From: Methanorbis furvi
GTDB lineage: Archaea > Halobacteriota > Methanomicrobia > Methanomicrobiales > Methanocorpusculaceae
Assembly: GCF_032714615.1 (NCBI RefSeq)
Contig: NZ_JAWDKA010000002.1
Span: forward strand, 62,001 to 126,000
Direction of reading: 5' to 3'
Length of the DNA stretch: 64,000 nt
Position numbers and translations under genes: made by a program. The notes below the pieces were generated by a model. The model was not told where the DNA came from. It saw only the letters and a program-made list of their open reading frames with translations, and ran no database searches. Of the stretch, positions 37,141 through 45,817 are shown piece by piece (the stretch's first letter is position 1; every line of letters begins with the position of its first letter).

Positions 37141-38355
37141 ATGATGGATCGCGACTATCAACCCATCAACCTCAAAGATGTCTTAGTCGAAATGAAGGAC
37201 ATCTCGGAACTGATGGTTGATCTGGCTTACTCAGCGGTGCTGTTTGAAAGCAACGCCATTGCAGACGAAGTCATCGAACTCGAAGAACGGATGAACGACC
37301 TCGTCTATCAGGCGCGTATCACCAGCATGATGAGCGTACGCCGCCTGGAAGAGACCGAACCAATGAGCGGTCTTCTGCAGCTCGCAGAAGCCTCTCAGCG
37401 GATCTCAAACCAGGCCGCGGACATTGCTAAGAGCATCATGCGCAACGTTTCTTTTCCGGCAAACCTTAGAAAAGCCCTGCCGGAAGCAGAAGAAGCCACC
37501 CACCGTGTCGTCGTTGGTGCCGCAAGCGACCTTGACGGCGCACGGCTCGGAGACATCAAACTCCAGTCCGTAACCGGCATCCGGATCATCATGATCCGGC
37601 GCATGCGTCAGAGATTCTATGACCCTGACAAACATGCCGTACTTCGTGCCGGCGACGTCCTCGTCGGCCGCGGACCGGACTATGGCTTCCCAGCTCTCTG
37701 CGAACTGGCCGGTCAGCCTGTCCCTGACGACGAATGCTGCGACTCAGCCGCGATCAGCGATCTCGACCGGGCTGCGGCCCTCATGATCGAGATGAAAAAC
37801 ATCAGCGAACTCTCTGTCGGACTTGCCTATACCGCCCTTCTTCACGAAAACATGGACCTCGCCAACGAAGTCATGGCACTCGAAGAAGAGCTTGATGAAA
37901 TGCGGCTTAAACTGGACCTCTGGACCCTCGAAGCAGCAAAACGTACCGACGATGTTGCAAGCCTTCGCGGCATGCTCTACATGTCCTCGTTTGCCGAATC
38001 CATCTCCGACGCTGCAGGTTCCATCGCCGACGTCATTCTCCGTGAGATTGACGTCCCGCCAATCATCAAGAGAATCGTCCGTGAATCGGACGAAATAATC
38101 TCATGGGTATCTGTTCATGAGGGGTCCCCTCTTGACAAAAAATCCCTCGCTGAATCCCATGTCGGAACCGTTACCGGCATGGTGATCTTTGCCGTCAAAC
38201 ACGGCAACCACTGGACGTACCGTCCGGGACGCAATGTATGCCTGTATGCAGGCGACCTACTCGTTGCCCGGGGCAGACGTGACGGAGAAGAAAAACTGTA
38301 CGGTCTCTGCGGAGCAGACACCGACGAAATAGAAGACTTTGAAGATTCGGAGTAA
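37141..38355 (+). CDS. Duplicated PhoU/TrkA-C protein (COG3273 type)
   Basis: The 404-residue protein is an internal tandem duplication: PhoU-like helices, TrkA-C, then PhoU-like helices and TrkA-C again. Matching parts are VEMKDISELMVDLAYSAVL (unit 1) and IEMKNISELSVGLAYTALL (unit 2), and the TrkA-C turns AGDVLVGRG and AGDLLVARG. Such proteins are soluble and probably sense a small ligand to regulate a potassium or other ion channel; no channel is encoded next to it. It is followed by the RecJ-like gene after seven bases. Confidence 0.85.
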   Translation: MMDRDYQPINLKDVLVEMKDISELMVDLAYSAVLFESNAIADEVIELEERMNDLVYQARITSMMSVRRLEETEPMSGLLQLAEASQRISNQAADIAKSIMRNVSFPANLRKALPEAEEATHRVVVGAASDLDGARLGDIKLQSVTGIRIIMIRRMRQRFYDPDKHAVLRAGDVLVGRGPDYGFPALCELAGQPVPDDECCDSAAISDLDRAAALMIEMKNISELSVGLAYTALLHENMDLANEVMALEEELDEMRLKLDLWTLEAAKRTDDVASLRGMLYMSSFAESISDAAGSIADVILREIDVPPIIKRIVRESDEIISWVSVHEGSPLDKKSLAESHVGTVTGMVIFAVKHGNHWTYRPGRNVCLYAGDLLVARGRRDGEEKLYGLCGADTDEIEDFEDSE

Positions 38356-38362
38356 CCAAAAA

Positions 38363-40201
38363 ATGGATAATAACATGGTATACCGGCTTGGCCCGGGTTG
38401 TGAAGTGGATGATATCGTAGAAGGCCAAATATATCTGGGAAAAGTTCAGGGATTCGCAACGTTTGGCACGTTTGTTCTCTTAAACGACCGCGTCAAAGGA
38501 CTGCTGCATAAAAGCAACATCAAAAGCGACAAAAAAGAACGGGATCAGATCCTCGTACAGGTAAATCAGATCCGCCCGAACGGCAACATTGACCTTCGCG
38601 AGGTTGACATCCCTGAAGGGAGCTATGACACGCAGCTGGTCACCAAAAAGATCACCCTCTCCCGTCTCTCCGACCTCAAAAACAAGGTTGGCAGAAACGT
38701 CACCATCGAAGCAGACGTTGTGCAGATCAAACAGACGTCTGGTCCCACCATCTTCACCGTCTGTGATGACTCAGGCGTTGAAGACGCCGCAGCCTTCACT
38801 GAAGCAGGTGTTCGCTCCTACCCAGAAGTAAACCTCGGCGACATCGTCCGAATCTTCGGCGAGGCAACCCGCAGAAACAACCAGATGCAGATCGAAGTCT
38901 CCGACATGCATGTCCTCAAAGGAGCTGAAGCAGACTCGGTCAGATCCCGCATCAACAAAGCTCTTGAAGCACGCGCTGAACCTCCCGAAGAAGTTGCGCC
39001 GCTCATTGACAGTGACGTTCTCAAAGCCCTGTGGCCTGAGATGCGCAAACTCGCAAAAATTATCCGCCGCGCGGTCCTCACCCAGCAGCCGATCATTCTC
39101 CGTCACCACGCAGACGCTGACGGTATCTGTGCCGCAGTTTCCGTTGAAACCGCAGTCCTCCAGTTCATCCGCGACAACGGAGGCGACCCGGATCAGGACA
39201 ATTTCCTCTTCCGCCGCTCACCGTCCAAAGCACCGTTCTATGAGATTGAGGACGTCACCCGCGACCTTGACATGATGCTGAAGGACAACGTCAGATTCGG
39301 TCAGAAACTCCCGCTGATCCTGCTGATGGACAACGGCTCAACCGAAGAGGACATGCCCTCCTACAAGATGACCGAGGTCTATCAGCTTGACGTCATCGTT
39401 GCCGACCACCACCACCCTGACGACACCATCGACAAGTATCTGCTTGCCCACGTCAACCCGTACCATGTCGGCGGCGACTTTGGGGTGACCGCTGGAATGC
39501 TCGGAACCGAGATTGCCCGCCTGATCAATCCGGCTGTTGAACAGAAAATTCTCCACCTGCCGGGCGTTGCAGGCGTTGCCGACCGCAGCGAGGCTCCTGA
39601 ACTCGGGTCATACCTTGCTTTAATTGAAGGAAAATACACCCGCGACGAATGCAAAGACATGGCTCTTGCGTTAGACTATGAGCAGTACTGGCTCAGATTT
39701 AACGACGGACGCGAGATCGTCAAAGACATTCTGAATCTTAACAACGCTCCCGAACGCCACAACCGTCTCGTGACTCTCCTCGTCACCGAAGCAAACGCAG
39801 CGATCGAGGATCAGATGAGCACTATGATGCCGCATGTCAAGGATCAGAAACTCTCATCCGGTGCAAATCTGTTCCTTGCTGATGTTGAGATGTTTGCCCA
39901 CCGGTTCACGTTCCCGCCGCCGGGCAAATCCTCCGGCGAAGTGCATGATATCCTCTGCAAACGCTATGTGAACCAGCCGGTCGTAACCCTTGGTCTTGGC
40001 CCGGACTTTGCGGTCATCCGTTCCCGCGGCGTGAAAATGAACATCCCTCAGATGGTTCGGTCCATGCGTGACGAGATGCCGGGCGCAGGCATCTCCGGCG
40101 GAGGCCATCTTGTCGTCGGCAGCATCAAGTTTGTCGAAGGCATGCGGTCTGAAGTCATTGCCAAAATGATTGAAAAGATCTCTGAGTTCCCAGTAGATTA
40201 A
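38363..40201 (+). CDS. Archaeal RecJ-like DHH phosphoesterase with RNA/DNA-binding domains
   Basis: The 612-residue protein is built of an S1-like OB domain (about 10-80), a second OB (about 105-190) and a DHH/DHHA1 phosphoesterase. The active site is seen in RHHADADGICAA and ADHHHPDD, and the C-terminal SGGGHLVVGS is the DHHA1 glycine motif. This matches the archaea-specific RecJ-like exonucleases (COG1107), without the zinc finger some members carry. It probably acts in DNA repair or RNA processing. The start may be ATG 38363 or 38375. Confidence 0.87.
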   Translation: MDNNMVYRLGPGCEVDDIVEGQIYLGKVQGFATFGTFVLLNDRVKGLLHKSNIKSDKKERDQILVQVNQIRPNGNIDLREVDIPEGSYDTQLVTKKITLSRLSDLKNKVGRNVTIEADVVQIKQTSGPTIFTVCDDSGVEDAAAFTEAGVRSYPEVNLGDIVRIFGEATRRNNQMQIEVSDMHVLKGAEADSVRSRINKALEARAEPPEEVAPLIDSDVLKALWPEMRKLAKIIRRAVLTQQPIILRHHADADGICAAVSVETAVLQFIRDNGGDPDQDNFLFRRSPSKAPFYEIEDVTRDLDMMLKDNVRFGQKLPLILLMDNGSTEEDMPSYKMTEVYQLDVIVADHHHPDDTIDKYLLAHVNPYHVGGDFGVTAGMLGTEIARLINPAVEQKILHLPGVAGVADRSEAPELGSYLALIEGKYTRDECKDMALALDYEQYWLRFNDGREIVKDILNLNNAPERHNRLVTLLVTEANAAIEDQMSTMMPHVKDQKLSSGANLFLADVEMFAHRFTFPPPGKSSGEVHDILCKRYVNQPVVTLGLGPDFAVIRSRGVKMNIPQMVRSMRDEMPGAGISGGGHLVVGSIKFVEGMRSEVIAKMIEKISEFPVD

Positions 40202-40238
40202 CTCTGAAGAGTTCAGAGACAATAACTGCAATTTTTTT
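40202..40238 (+). terminator. Hairpin plus T7 terminator after the RecJ-like gene
   Basis: CTCTGAA (40202-40208) pairs with TTCAGAG (40212-40218) immediately past the TAA, and a T7 run lies at 40232-40238. It is the best intrinsic-style terminator in the window. Confidence 0.65.
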
Positions 40239-40295
40239 CGTAACTACCTTCGTATGGCGATTTTCCAGAGAAAAATTTGTGTACCAAGCACTACC

Positions 40296-40334
40296 TTTAT
40301 TATGTAAAACATCCTATACTTACATGAGGTAAGT
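40296..40334 (+). promoter_or_regulatory. Promoter and ACTTAC-N5-GTAAGT operator of the first DUF7123 gene
   Basis: A TATA-like TTTATTA lies near 40296-40303. The dyad ACTTAC-ATGAG-GTAAGT spans 40318-40334 and would overlap the start site. GAGGT within the dyad could also serve as the ribosome site, eight nt before ATG 40339. Confidence 0.6.
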
Positions 40335-40338
40335 CACT

Positions 40339-40593
40339 ATGACCGAACCTAAAACAATTCGTGAAAGATATAACGACACCCAGTCTCGGATCCTTGGATA
40401 TCTGATGGCCGGCGTGGCAAAAGGAAGCCGTTTCTTCAAGGCAAAGTACATTGCCAAAGACCTTGGACTCTCCTCCAAGGAGGTCGGAACCAATCTTGCC
40501 ATCCTTTCCGAGATCTGTGATGAACTGGATATTCAGCGCTGGAGCTACTCAAATAGCACCACCTGGATGGTAACGAACAAAATAATAGTCTAA
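40339..40593 (+). CDS. DUF7123 small helix-turn-helix protein, copy 1
   Basis: The 84-residue protein is mostly a winged-helix-like fold: helix RYNDTQSRILGYLMAG, then FFKAKYIAKDLGLSSKEVGTNLAIL and the C-terminal STTWMV. The family is archaeal and found in many methanogens and halophiles; the function is not known, but the SSKEVGTNL part resembles a DNA-recognition helix. About two thirds of it is identical or similar to the next gene, so the two are tandem paralogues. Confidence 0.85.
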   Translation: MTEPKTIRERYNDTQSRILGYLMAGVAKGSRFFKAKYIAKDLGLSSKEVGTNLAILSEICDELDIQRWSYSNSTTWMVTNKIIV

Positions 40594-40726
40594 ATACTTC
40601 CCCACTTTCTTTTTTGATCCTTACGCAAAGTAACGTCTCGCAACTGCCGAAATTTCTGCGGTATTTCTTCATAGCCCAATTTCTGGGGATGCCTGCCTCA
40701 TCATGATTTCCCAATCAACAAGAAGG

Positions 40727-40766
40727 ATTTATATGTATTCAAACCAAAGACTTACTTATGGTAAGT
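40727..40766 (+). promoter_or_regulatory. Promoter and ACTTAC-N5-GTAAGT operator of the second DUF7123 gene
   Basis: A TATA-like TTTATATG is at about 40727-40735 and would place the transcript start at the ATG (leaderless). The dyad ACTTAC-TTATG-GTAAGT at 40750-40766 spans that start codon (40758-40760). Confidence 0.6.
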
Positions 40767-41018
40767 GACTTGGAGCTACAGACAACAGAATACAACTCCA
40801 CACAGCAGCGGATTATCAACTATCTGAAAGCCGGTGTATCCTCAGGCACCAGATTTTTCAAAGCAAAATATATCGCCAAAGAGCTTGGCATCTCATCACG
40901 TGCGGTAGGCACGAACCTTGCCCTTCTTGCAGAGAAGTGCATGGAACTGGAAATTGTTCAGTGGGGCTACTCCACCAGCACCACATGGATGGTCAAGGCG
41001 AGGCAATACCTTAATTAA
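40758..41018 (+). CDS. DUF7123 small helix-turn-helix protein, copy 2
   Basis: The 86-residue paralogue of the preceding gene keeps the FFKAKYIAKELGISS and VGTNLALLAEK blocks and the STTWMV end. The ATG is inside the palindromic operator. It ends 22 bp before a 59-residue protein gene, and the two may be cotranscribed. Confidence 0.87.
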   Translation: MVSDLELQTTEYNSTQQRIINYLKAGVSSGTRFFKAKYIAKELGISSRAVGTNLALLAEKCMELEIVQWGYSTSTTWMVKARQYLN

Positions 41019-41040
41019 GTTTCTCTTCTCATTTTTATCT

Positions 41041-41220
41041 ATGGGAAAAAAGATTGCTGAGATTGTCGAAACCATAGAGTTCGTTGCAGATATTGAAGGA
41101 TCAAAGGACTGCCTGATGTCACAGCAGGGAAAACTCTGGTTCAACATCGACGTCCCCAAAGGTCATGGTCTGAAAACCGGCGATATAATACGGGTCGTCA
41201 TCGAACGCGCCGACGAATAA
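41041..41220 (+). CDS. Small 59-residue hypothetical protein
   Basis: It reads MGKKIAEIVETIEFVADIEG, then a segment with QQGKLWFNIDVPKGHGLKTG, and ends RVVIERADE. The second half looks like a small beta-barrel or TRAM/S1-like fold (GLKTGDIIRVVIE), which is inference. The frame stays open upstream into the DUF7123 gene, but the ATG at 41041 follows that stop and gives the only compact product. Confidence 0.6.
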   Translation: MGKKIAEIVETIEFVADIEGSKDCLMSQQGKLWFNIDVPKGHGLKTGDIIRVVIERADE

Positions 41221-41243
41221 TTTTTGTATCGGATCCAAGAGTT

Positions 41244-41621
41244 ATGAAACAGCTCGTACTGATTCTGACAGGTATAATAGTGTGCTTCCTTGTAGTCATC
41301 ATTATCACGGCAGGGGGAGCTTTGGTGGACGCTGAGGATCCTGTGTATCAGAATGGACATCTGGTAGCAGCGTTTCAGTACAACGGCGAACCAAAGGATG
41401 TCTGGGTTCAGTGTGTAATATTTCGGGTAGATGATCTGCTCTCTTCCGAACAGATCGGTGATGTTCTGTCACTTGCAGAAACCTTCTCCAAAGGTCGCGA
41501 AGTATGTGAGTTTCCCATCGACCTTGCCCCCGGTTCCTACTCGGTCCGGCTCTATGTCAGGGAACGAGATGAAGGATCCGCACGGCTTGCGGCATTTATC
41601 AAAAATTTTGAGGTAGTATGA
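41244..41621 (+). CDS. Membrane-anchored hypothetical protein
   Basis: The 125-residue protein has a single N-terminal hydrophobic segment (about 4-25) and a small beta-rich exported domain with DVWVQCVIFRVDDL and SVRLYVRERDE. No family recognised. It overlaps the adenine deaminase gene by four bases (ATGA), so the two are probably translated together. Confidence 0.65.
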   Translation: MKQLVLILTGIIVCFLVVIIITAGGALVDAEDPVYQNGHLVAAFQYNGEPKDVWVQCVIFRVDDLLSSEQIGDVLSLAETFSKGREVCEFPIDLAPGSYSVRLYVRERDEGSARLAAFIKNFEVV

Positions 41622-43225
41622 TCCATATCTTTGACAACGCTCTCCTGTTCAAACCTTCCACAGGAGAGTGGCAGTCAGTTTCTTTTTCCGTTGAGAACGG
41701 TGTCGTGATCTCAGTTGGCGCACGCAATCAGCTTGCCGGCGATGTGGTTACCGATCTAAAAGGTGCGCGGGTAATTCCCGGACTCATTGATGCGCATGTA
41801 CATATCGAGAGCACGCTGCTTGTTCCCCGTGAGTTTGGGCGTGCGGTTTTGTCCCACGGAGTAACGACCGCTGTTGCCGACCCGCATGAGATCGCAAACG
41901 CCTGCGGTTGTGCCGGCATTGATTTTATGATCCGTGACGCAGATGACGCGCCGAATGATATTTTTTTCATGGTGCCCTCCTGTGTTCCGGCAACTCCTGC
42001 TGATATTGGCGGAGCGGTGGTAACCGCTGATGACCTGAAAAAGTATGTGGGCAATCCCCGCGTTCTCGGGCTTGGGGAGATGATGAATTTCCCCGGTGTT
42101 ATTCATGACGATCCCGAGGTTCTTGCAAAGCTTGAACTCTTCGACCATGTTGACGGTCATGCTCCGGGCGTGACCGGCGAGGATCTGTGTAAGTACATCT
42201 CGCACGGCATCAAAACCGATCATGAGTGTACCGCTGCCGAGGAGGCGCGGGAGAAACTCAGGCACGGCATGTACATTTTCCTGCGTGAGGGTGATGCGGC
42301 AAAGGATGTTGCGGTGCTGTCGTCTGTCGTAACGCCGTTTACGGTGTCCCGCTGCTGTTTCTGTACCGACGACCGTCATGTTGACTCTCTTGTCCGCGAG
42401 GGTTCGATCGATCACTGTATTCGCGTTGCGGTGGCGTCCGGTATGCCGCTTGAGCTGGCGCTTCGTATGGCGACCCTTTCTGCGGCAGAGTGTTTCGGGC
42501 TTCATGATCGCGGTCTGATAGCGCCCGGACGTCTCGCTGATTTCTGTGTCCTTGCTGATTCACCTGAGTTCAGAGTTGTTCAGGTTTACAAGTGCGGTGT
42601 TTTAGCATCAGAAATTTCTACACCATCCGCATCGGCAGCGTTTGTTTCGCCGAAGTTTGACTGCCGGTTCCCGACAGCCGCTGATCTCACTCTGCCGGTT
42701 TCGGGGATTGCTCGGGTTATCGGTCTGATTCTTGGAGAGATTGTGACGCAGAATATTCATGCGCCGGTAGGGATGGATGGTGTTCAAAAGGTCGTCTGTG
42801 TTGACCGGTATGCAGGCCGCGGTTTTTCTGTTGGGCTGGTGAAGGGATTTGAGATTCATGCGGGAGCAATTGCTGCGTCCATCTCGCATGATGCCCACAA
42901 TATTATTGCTGTCGGTGCAACTGATGCAGAGATTCTTGCAGCTGTTCATGCGGTTGCGGATGCCGGCGGCGGGATGGCTGTTGTGATCGGGGATGAGGCG
43001 ACTGTTCTCCCTCTTCCGATTGCGGGACTGATGACAGACGAGCCGGTTGAGGTTCTTCTTGAGAGGTTTGATGCGCTGACTTCGCATCTGAATCGCACGG
43101 GTACGTTCCCTCGTGCTTTTGTGCATCTGTCGTTTCTGTCGCTGACGGTGACTCCTCATCTGAAGATTACGCCGCGTGGTCTGTTCGATGTTGATGCTTT
43201 TGTGGATGTCCCTCTCTTCCTGTGA
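41618..43225 (+). CDS. ade: Adenine deaminase
   Basis: It deaminates adenine to hypoxanthine in purine salvage. The 535-residue amidohydrolase has the metal motif PGLIDAHVHIEST near residue 55, VADPHEIANACG, VDGHAPGVTGEDL with a catalytic His, and FCTDDRH in the C-terminal part. The length fits the AdeC family. It is translationally coupled to a small membrane protein gene. Confidence 0.93.
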   Translation: MIHIFDNALLFKPSTGEWQSVSFSVENGVVISVGARNQLAGDVVTDLKGARVIPGLIDAHVHIESTLLVPREFGRAVLSHGVTTAVADPHEIANACGCAGIDFMIRDADDAPNDIFFMVPSCVPATPADIGGAVVTADDLKKYVGNPRVLGLGEMMNFPGVIHDDPEVLAKLELFDHVDGHAPGVTGEDLCKYISHGIKTDHECTAAEEAREKLRHGMYIFLREGDAAKDVAVLSSVVTPFTVSRCCFCTDDRHVDSLVREGSIDHCIRVAVASGMPLELALRMATLSAAECFGLHDRGLIAPGRLADFCVLADSPEFRVVQVYKCGVLASEISTPSASAAFVSPKFDCRFPTAADLTLPVSGIARVIGLILGEIVTQNIHAPVGMDGVQKVVCVDRYAGRGFSVGLVKGFEIHAGAIAASISHDAHNIIAVGATDAEILAAVHAVADAGGGMAVVIGDEATVLPLPIAGLMTDEPVEVLLERFDALTSHLNRTGTFPRAFVHLSFLSLTVTPHLKITPRGLFDVDAFVDVPLFL

Positions 43226-43308
43226 CTGTTATTGTGCAAGGCAGGACTTCATGACAATACCATTTGCATAGGAAAAGATATTGATAAAGAGTGCAATAAA
43301 GAATTATC

Positions 43309-43842
43309 ATGAAGCTACAGCGTACTGTTGCCATGTGTTTGGTTGCGGCATTTTTGGTTTTGCCGTTGTTTGCAGGCGCTGCAGCTGCGATTGAGAATGA
43401 TACGGCGGATGCGGGGCCAAAACTTATCCTGCTTCAGAATGCCGCTCTCACGAATCACTATGGATACATTACGGTGGACTCGGTTGATGTGGATTTAAGC
43501 AAGGGAGTTGATGCGGTCTACACGATCAACTACTCGATTGATCCATGGATTGCGTTTCTGGTGTTTTTGTTCGGTAAGCAGGATCTCAAAAACCGGCTGC
43601 TTAAAGTTCTGAACCCGCCGCCGTCAGGCAGCGGACAGAGTCAGGAGATTACGTTCCTGTATGTGGATAATGATATGGCAAAGATATCTGTTACGAACGT
43701 TGGTATGAGTTACGGCGATAAGACTTACTGGTATCCTGAGCATGAGTTTGGGGTGACGGTTCCTCAAATCGAGTTCCATTCATCCTTCACCAAGACCTTC
43801 AATGATACCCGCACAATCCAGCGCGGGTTTGGGTATTACTAA
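43309..43842 (+). CDS. Secreted hypothetical protein
   Basis: The 177-residue protein has a signal peptide (about 1-27, ending AAA) and a beta-rich domain containing one hydrophobic segment (WIAFLVFLF near 82). No family recognised. It stands alone and ends at a T8 run at 43846-43853. Confidence 0.65.
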   Translation: MKLQRTVAMCLVAAFLVLPLFAGAAAAIENDTADAGPKLILLQNAALTNHYGYITVDSVDVDLSKGVDAVYTINYSIDPWIAFLVFLFGKQDLKNRLLKVLNPPPSGSGQSQEITFLYVDNDMAKISVTNVGMSYGDKTYWYPEHEFGVTVPQIEFHSSFTKTFNDTRTIQRGFGYY

Positions 43843-43845
43843 TAC

Positions 43846-43853
43846 TTTTTTTT
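43846..43853 (+). terminator. Eight-T terminator after the secreted protein gene
   Basis: Four bases past the stop codon. Confidence 0.5.
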
Positions 43854-43898
43854 GTTTGCCTTGTTTGTGACGTGTTGTTGTTTATTAATTTCTGGTCT

Positions 43899-43958
43899 CC
43901 CACGGAATGCGTGCTTTCCACATGCCGTCCCGTCGTACTCACTGCTTCGCAGGAGCTG
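43899..43958. repeat. Degenerate family-A half repeat
   Basis: It starts with CCCACGGAA and continues into a diverged module (GCGTGCTTTCCACATGCCG to CACTGCTTCGC). No right arm is seen. Confidence 0.4.
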
Positions 43959-44029
43959 TGATACCGCGAAATAATTTAATTATTTTTATCTGAAAAAAAG
44001 CCAACTAAATCTTTTTGTGAGAGTATACT

Positions 44030-44071
44030 TTATCGACAAATCCCATGGGCGGCAATACGATATTTTGCCAT
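44030..44071 (-). CDS. Thirteen-codon ORF with a strong ribosome site (uncertain)
   Basis: GAGGTGATC lies four nt before ATG 44071. The frame reads MAKYRIAAHGICR and stops. It is either the 5' remnant of a lost gene or a very short peptide; it lies head to head with the aldehyde dehydrogenase gene. Confidence 0.25.
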   Translation of the reverse strand: MAKYRIAAHGICR

Positions 44072-44116
44072 GATGATCACCTCTAAACCTCTTTGTCGTA
44101 ATATAATACCTGTACT

Positions 44117-45526
44117 ATGCAGATGTTTGTAGGCGGCAGGGCAGCCGAAAGTCTTTCGGGAAAACGCACTCAGATTGTTAATCCGGCGACGGGAAACGTA
44201 ATTGATACCATCCCTGCCGGAACCGCAGACGATGTTTTGGCAGCAGTTGATGCGGCGGAAGCGGATCAGCCGAAATGGGCAAACATCAGTCCTGCGGATA
44301 AATCCCGCATCCTGATAAACGCAGCAGCACAGATTCGTGCCGAGGCCGACTCGCTTGCGACACTCCTGACAACCGAGCAGGGAAAACCGCTGCGCGAAGC
44401 AAAGGATGAGATTCTTGGAACCGCTCACGTGTTTGAGTATTATGCATCGATGACCGGCAGCATCCGCGGCAACGCTGCATCTCTTCCGAAGTACGGGTAC
44501 ATGAACGTCGTCAGAAAACCCATCGGCATCTGTGGTGCGATCGTTCCCTGGAACATGCCTGCGATGATTTTCGGATGGAAAGCAGGGGCTGCTCTTGCCT
44601 GTGGGAATGCGGTCGTGGCAAAGCCGTCAGACACCGCTCCGCTGACCATTCTCAGACTTGCGGAAATTCTCGTTCATGCCGGAGTTTCCGGCGGCGCAAT
44701 GAATGTGGTGACCGGTTCAGGCTCAGTTGTCGGAGATGCGGTGGTGAGAAATGCTGATATCAGGCATGTTTCCTTTACCGGCTCTGTTGCGACCGGGCGC
44801 TCGGTCGCTCTTGCCGCAGCTCCTGCACTCAAGAGGCTGACATTGGAACTTGGCGGAAATGATGCGTTCATTGTTGCAGCAGATGCTGATATTGATGCAG
44901 CAGTTACCGGAGCTGTTCGCAACCGGTTCTACAACTGCGGTCAGGTCTGTACTTCAGCGAAGCGGATTTTGGTTGATGCAAAAGTTTCAGACGAGTTTGT
45001 GCGGAAAGCAAAAGCAGCAATTGAGAAACTGTCGGTCGGCAACGGTCTTGAGAAGGTGAACATGGGACCGTTAAATAATTCCGACCAGCGTGATACTGTT
45101 GCATCCGCAGTGGACAGGATTGTCGATGAGGGAGCTGGAACGATTGTGTGCGGCGGAAAAAAACTGGAAGGAAAAGGTAACTTCTATGCTCCGACACTGA
45201 TTGCGGATGCAGCACCTGACGCGGTGCGTGAAGAGATCTTTGGTCCTGTGATGCCGGTGATTGTGTTTGAGACACTGGAGAGTGCAATCGAGATTGCCAA
45301 CAGTACTCCCTACGGGCTTGGCGCGTCGATATGGACAAAGGATATTACGACTGCGTATACTGCTGCCGAGGAGATCAGATCCGGTGTTGTCTGGGTGAAC
45401 AAACATCTGGTCCTTCCACCGGAAATTCCTTTTGGAGGCACCAAGGATTCTGGATACGGTCGGGAAAATGGTACTGATTTCATCTATGAGTTTACCGAGC
45501 CGAAGAGTATTCTGATCAGTATCTAA
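44117..45526 (+). CDS. NAD(P)-dependent aldehyde dehydrogenase, lactaldehyde-dehydrogenase-like
   Basis: The 469-residue enzyme has the catalytic Cys278 (GQVCTS), the general base Glu244 (LELGG) and the cofactor loop FTGS near 220. Length and the missing N-terminal extension fit the archaeal lactaldehyde dehydrogenase group (CofA in coenzyme F420 synthesis), but succinate-semialdehyde or another substrate cannot be ruled out. It stands alone. Confidence 0.85.
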   Translation: MQMFVGGRAAESLSGKRTQIVNPATGNVIDTIPAGTADDVLAAVDAAEADQPKWANISPADKSRILINAAAQIRAEADSLATLLTTEQGKPLREAKDEILGTAHVFEYYASMTGSIRGNAASLPKYGYMNVVRKPIGICGAIVPWNMPAMIFGWKAGAALACGNAVVAKPSDTAPLTILRLAEILVHAGVSGGAMNVVTGSGSVVGDAVVRNADIRHVSFTGSVATGRSVALAAAPALKRLTLELGGNDAFIVAADADIDAAVTGAVRNRFYNCGQVCTSAKRILVDAKVSDEFVRKAKAAIEKLSVGNGLEKVNMGPLNNSDQRDTVASAVDRIVDEGAGTIVCGGKKLEGKGNFYAPTLIADAAPDAVREEIFGPVMPVIVFETLESAIEIANSTPYGLGASIWTKDITTAYTAAEEIRSGVVWVNKHLVLPPEIPFGGTKDSGYGRENGTDFIYEFTEPKSILISI

Positions 45527-45562
45527 TTTTTTCACAGAATGGGTTAGAATACGAAACGGTGG

Positions 45563-45595
45563 GTTTATATCACTGCTGCTCTAATGTATTAGAGC
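45563..45595 (+). promoter_or_regulatory. Promoter and perfect dyad in front of tRNA-Arg
   Basis: TTTATAT (about 45564-45570) is a good TATA element. GCTCTAAT-GT-ATTAGAGC at 45578-45595 is a perfect 8-bp dyad that runs up to the expected transcription start near 45596. Confidence 0.5.
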
Positions 45596-45608
45596 ACATA
45601 GGTGTAAT

Positions 45609-45680
45609 GTCCCGGTAGGGTAGAGGATATCCTAGAAGCCTGCGGAGCTTTTGACCTGGGTTCAAGTCCCAGCCGGGACG
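45609..45680 (+). tRNA. tRNA-Arg (anticodon GCG)
   Basis: The 72-nt cloverleaf has acceptor arms GTCCCGG/CCGGGAC, T arm CTGGG-TTCAAGT-CCCAG and anticodon loop CTGCGGA (GCG). The stem GAAGC/GCTTT includes one G-T pair. No CCA is encoded; a T7 run follows at 45687-45693. Confidence 0.95.
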
Positions 45681-45686
45681 TCGTTG

Positions 45687-45693
45687 TTTTTTT
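45687..45693 (+). terminator. Seven-T terminator after tRNA-Arg
   Basis: The run begins seven bases past the tRNA end. Confidence 0.6.
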
Positions 45694-45817
45694 CTTCTGT
45701 TCAGTATGTTTGTTGAGATGTTGTCGCTTTTATCAGTGGTGCCTCTCCACGAAACGTTCCTGGAACAGACCAAACCATTATATTTTTTCAGCCGCTACAT
45801 AACACCCGGAAAAACCT

